NCBI GenBank assembly: GCA_965366625.1
Contig: CBDUGP010000035.1
Location: 1 to 64,000 of the forward strand
Length of the DNA stretch: 64,000 nt
Direction: 5' to 3'
From: JAUIJL01 sp965366625
GTDB taxonomy: Bacteria; Acidobacteriota; Thermoanaerobaculia; Multivoradales; J023
Under the pieces are notes generated by a model. The model saw nothing but the letters and a program-made list of their open reading frames with translations, made no database searches and was not told where the DNA came from. Both the position numbers and the translations under genes were made by a program. Of this stretch, positions 59,101 to 64,000 are shown piece by piece (positions within the stretch are counted from its first letter, which is position 1; each line of letters begins with the position of its first letter).

Positions 59101-59193
59101 GACCAACGTGTCGGTCACCCGTCGAGCGTCCCAGCCGTGTCGTGGGTTGCAGGCGTGAAGGTCGGAAAGGTGCAGCCAGGTGATGGTCGACAT
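55753..59193 (-). CDS. Metallophosphoesterase-NACHT-FGE sensor/effector, frameshifted in the FGE domain
   Basis: A 1146-aa ORF with an ATG after GAGGGA. Residues 1-330 are a calcineurin-like metallophosphoesterase with all blocks visible (HLSDLHACN, FTGDAAFGR, GNHDVDR, MHHPPDW, LHGHEHRA). A proline-rich linker leads to a NACHT/STAND NTPase with Walker A GDPGSGKTTLLKH near 475 and Walker B LLVLVDGLDEVA near 549. A helical repeat-like region follows. The FGE domain begins near 975 (YVPEGIYTLGTD, YWIGKYPVTNAQYGRF) but the frame is lost after about residue 1040. The last about 105 residues are out-of-frame; the authentic end is in 55556-56080. Intact, it would be a phosphoesterase-effector STAND receptor. 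It is convergent with the TIR-kinase-TM-FGE gene. Confidence 0.85.
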   Translation of the reverse strand: MSTITWLHLSDLHACNPRHGWDARRVTDTLVDDLRRLQGDHELRPDLLFFTGDAAFGRIGGEGEKTVEGQLETFGAFLDAVRGAFDPEIALENVFMVPGNHDVDRTLVTDDQTDWLDAQTSLNPVLARIQAGDLHWKRIMERLGAYRSFLEERGFNHLLDPEADGTTHADPSRLIYSAVREVDGLRVGIAGFNTAWSCCRNGERGRLWMAGRWQQETLRPGLYEADLSIALMHHPPDWLGEFESPDFGRGLDADYRFLLHGHEHRAWVLRNDDYSVIAASACHEWSQGDRNGYNLVRLDTESGEGEVWLRRYDSVGRGWVSRPIARKTDDRGVWSLRLNWLRGLEPSEASGAEAVPPPPSDDAEPRSEPQPQSQSPSELTRYLQRLRAAHRDLPIAGFETKVRLPIQIQDVYIPLRAQLAYAGREDRAFGALRDLEGFACEDGDFKREMSFDESLDVAKQHGYRGVVVLGDPGSGKTTLLKHFVQAATDPLIGPASLGLADDTVPVLVELRRLEDPSVDVRGLIEHGVARADVALDPKAFASELLKRPLLVLVDGLDEVADEARRAQVSRRLEQALERLPESTFVITSRYAGYRDDARLTGRFLELHVSDVEREAAELFIGAWYLAVESRPELGLDAETAERRAQEAADDLIQKVFHPEDDRTSSLQKLAKNPLMLQILCLVHRDRKQLPERRVELYRECVAVLLELWRAAKGMPITFDAQQALRLLQPLAYALHGAEKKEAPLSDLLPHLEKPLRELRRDPEDGAKLLEAIRDQSGVLVSLGQNQFGFLHLSFQEYLTALHIQDRHGGGDSRVLRDLAEHFGDGWWREVILLCLGLNNPSLFGPLMDALIEAGVLHRDVALADDCLRDALASSPRPFLRALAAGIGDDSERYHVLRLLRAFEDWREVELDEVDPVAMIERLTHDDESPQVRGMAIELLGGQIDDGPTKAASSVEGFSIESTDTGEKVHEKDRSVLVYVPEGIYTLGTDKVLEGYLEKNRHWPQPEHRVELSGYWIGKYPVTNAQYGRFLEASGHREPEEWQNRQSTNRSSQWSAWIGTTPKLIADGPVWSCRARLSGKRQPGARTAGPIRGGMKRRARSWPTSTAIEARRHRWVPIREGPAHSALWIKRETSGSGAGTSSMTRPM

Positions 59194-59309
59194 GTCGTCC
59201 CTCGGGAAAGATGTGGATCACAGCGCAATCGTGAAATCGATGCGACATTCTCTCTTACCCCAAGGCGTCTGACAATCGGACGCGGCCGCACCGAAGGCGC
59301 GAATGACGT

Positions 59310-60338
59310 TTAGGTGAAGATGTCGTCGACGCAGTCCGCGGCCGCGGCCTTGATCAGCCAGCCCCTCAGCTGATCGAGATCCCAGGTGTCCGAGATGCGC
59401 CGTCTTTGAGACTCGGAAAGCTCCAGCCCGCGGGCGGAGCAAACCTCGAAGATAGAACTCCGTCGTTCCTCCGCCGCCGCCTCGGCTCTGCCCTCGGCTC
59501 TACCCTCGGCTCTACCTTGTTCCAGACCCTCCTTGAGCCATTTCTCAGGCCAGGTTTTGATGGTTTCCGCGAGCATTTGGGGTGCCTCCAGGAGCTTTCG
59601 GGCTTCGGGAACGGCCTGCCCCGCATAACGGATCGGCAGGACGTTGCGATGAAGCCATTTTATCAGGTCTTCTCTCAGGGATTGCAGGTCCGGGGCCCGG
59701 GTGGTCTCAAACATGGACTTCAGGCCCCCGAGCAGGTCCTCACTGGTCTCGGCCCGTTCCAATTTGAACAACGCCGCGACCGGGTCGTCGGTCGGTTCGA
59801 GCAGGTCTTCGGGCAGCCGGCCTTCGTCGATCAGGTGGTACCGAAAGCGGGGGACGTAGGGTCTGAGCCCTTCCGGGGAGTCGACGAGATCCGCGATCTG
59901 ATCCGCTTTGGTCCACGGGGTCTTGCCGTTGTACAAGAGAATCGGAAGGACCGGCGGCAGCACGGCTCTGGGGGTGAGCTGCTTTCGTTTGACCAAGTCT
60001 TCATAGAGAAGACAGGTGTAGGTCAGCATGCGCAGGGCCATGAAATCGTCGGGGGTGGACTGAAATTCGAGCAGCAGGTAGACGTAGAGCCATTCGTCTC
60101 GGGATCTCAACCGAAGACGCCAGATCAAGTCGCTGTCCCGCTTGCGGTTTTGGGGTCCGACGAAGTGGGTTTTGACCGGCTCGAGGGAAGAGAAGTCGAG
60201 GTCCTTCATCCATTCCTGGGCGACGATGCGCCTGAGGAGCGGCTCGACCATGGCTTTGTGGCTGAAAAAGCTCTTGTAGCTGGCGTCGTGCTCGGGTTTG
60301 GGTGTCGCACTCGAGATTCCTGTGTTCGTGTCTACCAT
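59310..60338 (-). CDS. Rpn/YhgA-type transposase-family PD-(D/E)XK nuclease
   Basis: A 342-aa protein. The N-terminus HDASYKSFFSHKAMVEPLLRRIV, then KRDSDLIWRLRL, then VYLLLEFQSTPDDFMALRMLTY is the Rpn/YhgA (transposase_31) signature, with D and E-x-Q nuclease residues. LPPVLPILLYNGKTPW follows. The C-terminal part has EQGRAEGRAEGRAEAAAEERR, a repeat-rich helix, and the tail RRRISDTWDLDQLRGWLIKA similar to the tails of the genes at 19428 and 50456, although the nuclease domains belong to a different branch. It lies between the frameshifted NACHT gene and the RiPP-like locus. Confidence 0.88.
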   Translation of the reverse strand: MVDTNTGISSATPKPEHDASYKSFFSHKAMVEPLLRRIVAQEWMKDLDFSSLEPVKTHFVGPQNRKRDSDLIWRLRLRSRDEWLYVYLLLEFQSTPDDFMALRMLTYTCLLYEDLVKRKQLTPRAVLPPVLPILLYNGKTPWTKADQIADLVDSPEGLRPYVPRFRYHLIDEGRLPEDLLEPTDDPVAALFKLERAETSEDLLGGLKSMFETTRAPDLQSLREDLIKWLHRNVLPIRYAGQAVPEARKLLEAPQMLAETIKTWPEKWLKEGLEQGRAEGRAEGRAEAAAEERRSSIFEVCSARGLELSESQRRRISDTWDLDQLRGWLIKAAAADCVDDIFT

Positions 60339-60406
60339 GGGACTCGGATTTTAGAGGAAAACTTGAGAAAGCGTCAAATGTACTGAATAACAGAGATTAA
60401 GAGGCC

Positions 60407-60448
60407 GGGCGCCCCCGGCTGGGCGCCCCCGGCTGGGCGCCCCCGGCT
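60407..60448. repeat. Three 14-bp tandem repeats containing a GGGCGCCC palindrome
   Basis: GGGCGCCCCCGGCT is repeated exactly three times. The GGGCGCCC element also occurs inside the REP-like repeats at 10524 and 55034, so this may be an expanded fragment of one. Confidence 0.75.
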
Positions 60449-60515
60449 GGGTAGTGCGCGGTATATCATCAGGGCCCGAATCTTTCGATCCGGGACCCGA
60501 CCGGGTCGACCGCTC

Positions 60516-61265
60516 ATGAAAGCCATCTACGACAAAATCGGCACCGGCTATTCGACGACCCGTTCCACGGATCCCCGGATCGCCGATCAGCTCCACGCCG
60601 AGCTTCGAGGCGCCACTCGAATCGTCAACATCGGTGCCGGAACAGGCTCCTATGAGCCCGAGCACGTGGAGCTGGTGGCAGTCGAGCCGTCCGCCGAGAT
60701 GATCTCCCAAAGAAGACCCGGCTCGCATCGAGTCGAGCAGGCTTATGCGGAAGAGCTTCCGTTCGAAGACAAGAGCTTCTCCCACGCCATGACCGTGCTC
60801 TCCATGCACCATTGGGAAGATAGAGCCCTCGCCTTCCGTGAAATCAACCGGGTGGCTACGGAAAAGCTCGTCGCCGTGACTTGGGATCCACGATCCGATC
60901 CGTTCTGGCTGACCCGGGACTACTTTCCGGAAATCCATCGAGAAGACCTGCGTATTTTCCCCGATCTAGCGGAGCTCAACGAGCATTTCGATGAGGTGAG
61001 CACGAGCCCCTTGCACATTCCGGAAGACTGCCGAGACGGATTCTTAGCGGCCTTTTGGAAACGGCCGGAAGCCTATTTGAGCCCCGAGGTGCGGAAATCG
61101 ATGTCGTCGTTTTCCAAGATCGAGAATCTGTCGGAAGGTCTGGAAAGGCTGCGGAACGACCTGGAAAACGGGACCTGGGCCCGAAAGAACCACGCTGTGC
61201 TCAATGCCTCCACCTTGGACGCCGGCTACCGAATCGTTTCGGCCGAGCTCAGGCCATCTCGATGA
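60516..61265 (+). CDS. Class I SAM-dependent methyltransferase
   Basis: A 249-aa protein with the ATG at 60516; no strong ribosome-binding site is visible. Motif I is TRIVNIGAGTGSYEP (about 34-47), the acidic end of strand beta2 is LVAVEPSAEMI, and the post-motif HAMTVLSMHHWEDRALAFREINRV is typical of UbiE-like methyltransferases. The C-terminal region is family-specific (FWLTRDYFPEI, ENLSEGLERLRNDLENGTW). It is convergent with the ATP-grasp gene, their ends overlapping by 17 bp. Proximity suggests peptide methylation in the RiPP-like locus, but the opposite direction makes this uncertain. Confidence 0.8.
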   Translation: MKAIYDKIGTGYSTTRSTDPRIADQLHAELRGATRIVNIGAGTGSYEPEHVELVAVEPSAEMISQRRPGSHRVEQAYAEELPFEDKSFSHAMTVLSMHHWEDRALAFREINRVATEKLVAVTWDPRSDPFWLTRDYFPEIHREDLRIFPDLAELNEHFDEVSTSPLHIPEDCRDGFLAAFWKRPEAYLSPEVRKSMSSFSKIENLSEGLERLRNDLENGTWARKNHAVLNASTLDAGYRIVSAELRPSR

Positions 61266-62217
61266 GCAGCTCGGCGATCGACCGCGAGATCGGCAGACCG
61301 GTGGCGTCTTCCACGAAGTCGTAGTAGGACACGGTGTTGGCTTCCAAAAAGACGAAGCGATCGTCGGGGGTGAGGATGATGTCCAGGGTGGCGAATTGCA
61401 GGCCTAGTCGACGGGTCAACCGCAGCACGGCCTCTTCGATCGAGCCGGGCAGATCGTAGGGTCGGAATTTGAGGGCCAGCCGGCGGTCACGGCGCCAATC
61501 GGTGGCACCCGAGCTGGATCGCGTGCTGTCGACCGCGGCGGCGAAGGCCTGGTTTCCAACCACGGTGACCCGCAGCTCCAACTTCTTGGGGATCTGCTCC
61601 TGGAAAACCATGGGACACCATTCCAGGCCTTCGAGATCCATGAGCTCGGCACTGGATAAAGCTTTCGCGTAAAAGGGCTCGAAGCCGTCACCCCCGTCGA
61701 AGCCGACGGCGGCGGAATCCACCATTTTCACGATTACCTCGGATTCGAAGGTCGGTGCCCAGCTTCTGACTTGCTCCGGGTCATTGCTGATCAGCGTTCG
61801 GGGGACGTCGAATCCGTAGGATCGGGCGAGTCGAAGCTGTGTCGTGCTGCTCGGGGTCGCCGCGAGAGCGCTTTGCGGGTCGAGCTGGAATACGTTCAGG
61901 CTCTCCAGCACGGCATGGAGGGTGTGCGAGGCTTCGGCTCGGACCGCGGCGCGGTGATCGTCCCGGAGCGCGTCGAGACCCGTCAGACCCACGTCTAAGT
62001 GGCGATTCCAGACCGCTCGAACGGTGGAAAGGTCGACGGCTCGGTTCGGATCGATCAGCAAGGGGGAGCGGAACGGGTCGAGACTGAGACTTGTGTGGGC
62101 TGGGAATCGGCCGGTTTCAAACAACACCACCTCTTGCCCGCGGGTTTCGAGCTCGGCCTTGACCACGGCCACACATGGGTCGCGTTCAAGGTCGGCGACA
62201 CAGATGAGGATCGGCAT
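61249..62217 (-). CDS. MvdD/MvdC-like ATP-grasp ligase (graspetide-type)
   Basis: A 322-aa protein. Residues 1-110 form a pre-ATP-grasp domain (LICVADLERDPCVAVVKAEL, ETGRFPAHTSLSLDP, VRAVWNRHLDVG). The ATP-grasp domain has LRLARSYGFDVPRTLISND, EVIVKMVDSAA, VFQEQIPKKLELRVTVVGNQ, and the metal-binding LDIILTPDDRFVFLEANTVSYYDFVE with FLEANT as the E-x-N motif. This is the architecture of ligases that make macrolactone/lactam crosslinks in graspetides and of relatives acting on other RiPPs. Two small co-oriented peptide genes with shared C-terminal motifs lie just upstream (62408 and 62630). Confidence 0.85.
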   Translation of the reverse strand: MPILICVADLERDPCVAVVKAELETRGQEVVLFETGRFPAHTSLSLDPFRSPLLIDPNRAVDLSTVRAVWNRHLDVGLTGLDALRDDHRAAVRAEASHTLHAVLESLNVFQLDPQSALAATPSSTTQLRLARSYGFDVPRTLISNDPEQVRSWAPTFESEVIVKMVDSAAVGFDGGDGFEPFYAKALSSAELMDLEGLEWCPMVFQEQIPKKLELRVTVVGNQAFAAAVDSTRSSSGATDWRRDRRLALKFRPYDLPGSIEEAVLRLTRRLGLQFATLDIILTPDDRFVFLEANTVSYYDFVEDATGLPISRSIAELLIEMA

Positions 62218-62407
62218 CGACGGACCTCCCCGGAACGAATCGGAAGCGAAAGAGGTGTGGGCAGATCAAGAGGACGGACCTGCCGAGAAACGGTCGAGGG
62301 CTCGTCGACCCTCGACCGGTAACGGGTTCACGGATTCCTGGTGAGAAGCGCCGAAGCCGACGGCCCAGGATAGGGCAGGCTGCTCGCTTGCCCTTGGCGA
62401 CGACGTA

Positions 62408-62542
62408 TCAGAGCTTGGACGATCTTTCTTGTCGAAGGCCGCCGGCCTGGATGCCGGTCTGAACGACAAGTTTTTTCGGTCCTTGATCCTTCACGAAAAA
62501 CGGCACCGGCTTTTTCTTTTGGCTTTGCTTTTTCTTGCTCAT
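62408..62542 (-). CDS. Candidate RiPP precursor peptide 2
   Basis: A 44-aa peptide whose ATG follows GGAGG by five bases, a strong site. The basic N-terminus (SKKKQSQKKKPVPFF) could be a leader. The C-terminal part contains KKLVVQTGIQAGG, matching the end of the peptide at 62630 (LVVCTGLGGP). Candidate modified residues are Thr, Gln, Lys and Glu. It lies 190 bp before the ATP-grasp gene. Too short for usual gene finders. Confidence 0.6.
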   Translation of the reverse strand: MSKKKQSQKKKPVPFFVKDQGPKKLVVQTGIQAGGLRQERSSKL

Positions 62543-62629
62543 AGATTCCTCCAGTGAATATGAAGTGTGGGTTCATGAGTAGGACGAGCGGTTGAGCGAT
62601 CCATCGCCATCCGCGCGTTCGTTCTCGGC

Positions 62630-62749
62630 TCACGGCCCGCCGAGCCCTGTGCACACGACCAGAGGTCTGTGCCTTTTGCCGACGGAAACCGTCGGCACGC
62701 CGTCTTCGGCCGGCTCGGCAAGCTTGCACTCGACATTTTCGGCGTTCAT
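62630..62749 (-). CDS. Candidate RiPP precursor peptide 1
   Basis: A 39-aa peptide with an AAAGGAG site four bases before its ATG. An acidic leader-like half (NAENVECKLAEPAEDGVP) is followed by a short basic stretch and ends RPLVVCTGLGGP. The LVVxTGxxxG-type ending is shared with the 62408 peptide despite otherwise unrelated sequence, which argues that both are real and modified by the same enzyme. A stem-loop precedes its ribosome-binding site. Confidence 0.6.
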   Translation of the reverse strand: MNAENVECKLAEPAEDGVPTVSVGKRHRPLVVCTGLGGP

Positions 62750-62768
62750 ATCGCTCCTTTCCGACTTT

Positions 62769-62837
62769 GGCAGGGTGGCGCTGAATCGCAGGACACGGTG
62801 TGATCGAAACGAGTAGGCGACCCCGTGACACCCTGCC
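62769..62837 (-). promoter_or_regulatory. Stem-loop in the leader of the RiPP-like operon
   Basis: Perfect arms GGCAGGGTG/CACCCTGCC enclose an inner CACGG/CCGTG stem, ending 20 nt before the first peptide start. It might be an attenuator or RNA control element. Confidence 0.5.
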
Positions 62838-63226
62838 GTGGATCCTCTGGGTCGATCCCCGGCAAATCCGAGCGGTTGCTCGATGCTCAGCCGAGCAGAT
62901 CGGGCCCACTAAAACGTACCATGCTTATAAAGCAAAAATTTAGATCGGTGACATCGGGGAGATATTTGAGGCTAAGTCGTTGATTTATAGGGATGAAGCA
63001 TCATTCATGCGCGCCCTAGCCATGCCGTGATGAAATAATTTTTTATCTTTCAAATCGACATCCACCGTCTTTTCCGCTCTTCCGCCGGAAACCACGGCCG
63101 CCGTCACAGCAGCCGGCTGCAGCGGTTCTTCGGTTTGGTCGGATAGGGGCTGATCACTGGGTCAGCGCCCATTTAACCGCGTGGAGCGCCGCGCTGCCGA
63201 CGCCGACTCGAGCCCCACCGGCACCC
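62838..63226. other. Intergenic region with an A/T-rich core
   Basis: No gene seen. The segment 62915-63060 is markedly more A/T-rich than the surroundings and should hold the promoter of the minus-strand peptide operon. TATAAG-like words are present but I cannot assign a clear -35/-10 pair. An imperfect hairpin, GGGGCTGA/TCAGCGCCC, lies at about 63145-63172, downstream of the gene ending at 63227. Confidence 0.5.
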
Positions 63227-63679
63227 CTACGACGAAGATCCGGACGCTTCCAGCTCCGCTAGAAACGCCCGACCCCGCTCCACGTCGATGAAATGAAGCT
63301 CCCGATCCTCGACGTGACGGGTCACCGTGCGAGAGGACAAATCGATGGTGGTGAACGCCGGGGTCTCCGCATAACACCGGCACATCTCGGCCACGGCACG
63401 GTCGAAGGCCGGTCCGTCGACGCATTGCACGGCGGTGAGGTCGCCCTCGGCGAAGGTCAGCTTACGTAAGTCTTTTTTCGACAGCCAAACCCCGAAATAG
63501 GACGCATCACCCGGCGTGTCGAATTGCGCCCATCGATCGAAGTCCAAGTCGACGTCGAAAAGGTATCGCTCGGTGCCCTCGAGAAAGAGATCCAAGACGG
63601 TGTTGCCGTGCTCGTCCCGGGACGGTTCGGCGTGGGCGAGGCGTCGGTCGACGGCTGGAAGGCCGGTGAAATGAAACAT
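63227..63679 (-). CDS. Hypothetical protein
   Basis: A 150-aa acidic protein starting at the ATG at 63679 with AAAGGAGG upstream. It appears alpha/beta, with ERYLFDVDLDFDRWAQFDTPG, YFGVWLSKKDLRKLTFAEGDL and a closing HFIDVERGRAFLAELEA. Two cysteines sit in MCRCYAE. No family recognised. Its leader carries the third copy of the CCGAGC-N5-GCTCGG palindrome found before radC and the gene at 18448, which links it to the same plasmid accessory set. Confidence 0.65.
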   Translation of the reverse strand: MFHFTGLPAVDRRLAHAEPSRDEHGNTVLDLFLEGTERYLFDVDLDFDRWAQFDTPGDASYFGVWLSKKDLRKLTFAEGDLTAVQCVDGPAFDRAVAEMCRCYAETPAFTTIDLSSRTVTRHVEDRELHFIDVERGRAFLAELEASGSSS

Positions 63680-63700
63680 GGGTCGAATCCTCCTTTCGGA

Positions 63701-63721
63701 TCCCGAGCAGCATGCTCGGGA
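63701..63721 (-). promoter_or_regulatory. Leader palindrome, third copy of the shared hairpin
   Basis: TCCCGAGC/GCTCGGGA around AGCAT, extending to GATCCCGAGCA/TGCTCGGGATC, 22-24 nt before the start of the gene at 63679. Confidence 0.6.
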
Positions 63722-63909
63722 TCTCACGAAGTGAGGAAAAAACCCTTTTGGATCGGATCGGCGAGGGAGGATTCAGTCTTCGAACGCCTGGGCCGGAATC
63801 GCCAGGAGGGGAAAAGCGGTCGTCCACCGCACGGCGGGCAAATGCCCGTGAGCCGCGGTCAGTCGGACAATCCTCCGCCAGATCCGGCTCATCTGCTGCT
63901 CGGGTGGGC

Positions 63910-64000
63910 TCAGTCGAAAAGACCGTCGGCGGTTTCGGCGGTGGCCGCCCGGCCGAACCAGAGCTTGAGCCGATCGAGATCCGCACACTCAGCGATCCGA
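63910..64000 (-). CDS. Rpn-like nuclease, C-terminal end (partial, runs off the window)
   Basis: The last 29 codons of a minus-strand gene read RIAECADLDRLKLWFGRAAT and end TADGLFD, aligning with the tails of the Rpn-like proteins at 19428 (RRIEECMDLEQLKAWLTKA, SADQLFD) and 50456. The remainder lies beyond position 64000. The 230 bp between this stop and the leader of the gene at 63679 hold no recognised gene. Confidence 0.65.
   Translation of the reverse strand, partial: RIAECADLDRLKLWFGRAATAETADGLFD

Overview
The window is plasmid-like or secondary-replicon DNA from a high-GC, Gram-negative-type bacterium. It contains no rRNA, tRNA or housekeeping genes. It carries a ParA/partner partition pair, two Rep initiator paralogues with two different iteron arrays, two SSB-like genes, a RadC gene and a Ti-like trb conjugation operon. 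The host is uncertain. The C-terminal domain of the BNR-repeat protein, the DGFEPGDTSAW-type motif in the RHS protein and a VPAAST-type C-terminal sorting tail all recall large secreted proteins of Acidobacteriota (Thermoanaerobaculia-like). That is recognition by eye, not a database result.

Layout. 0-5.5 kb: candidate centromere repeats, parA and partner, oriV1 plus rep1, rep2 plus oriV2 (13 iterons), and an SSB-like gene with a strongly folded leader. 6.2-12.9 kb: two large convergent sensor/effector genes (REase-TIR-like-NACHT-FGE and TIR-kinase-FGE) separated by an IS200-type tnpA with REP-like palindromes. 13-23.5 kb: a secreted BNR-repeat protein, radC, ssb, and plasmid accessory, Uma2, Rpn-like and regulator genes. 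23.7-35.6 kb: traG(virD4)-trbB-C-D-E-J-L-F-G-I-traF, mostly joined by 4-bp stop/start overlaps. 35.7-43 kb: a DUF11 surface protein and four unknown helical proteins. 43-50.4 kb: a 2298-aa RHS toxin with a lipoprotein immunity candidate. 50.4-59.2 kb: an Rpn-like gene and a second convergent pair of sensor genes (TIR-kinase-TM-FGE and metallophosphoesterase-NACHT-FGE), between which lie a second tnpA, REP palindromes and the C-terminal remnant of a YMDD reverse transcriptase. 59.3-64 kb: Rpn-like genes and a candidate RiPP locus (methyltransferase, MvdD-type ATP-grasp ligase, two small precursor-like peptides).

Main discovery. The four sensor/effector genes end in FGE-sulfatase (C-type-lectin-fold) domains. 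Their last 130-180 bp differ in the way diversity-generating retroelement (DGR) variable regions differ. In the first pair 18 of 20 differing codons change only positions 1 or 2 and keep the same third base (mostly NNC). The matching RT is present only as a truncated fragment at 55.1-55.4 kb, and I found no template repeat in the window. The simplest reading is a plasmid-borne set of hypermutable, immune-receptor-like proteins whose DGR core has been displaced by IS200/REP elements here and may act in trans from elsewhere.

Other points of interest are the two-replicon organisation, a three-way-junction leader RNA candidate upstream of the SSB-like gene, a hairpin shared by the 5' leaders of three separate genes, and a trb operon with no recognisable relaxase.
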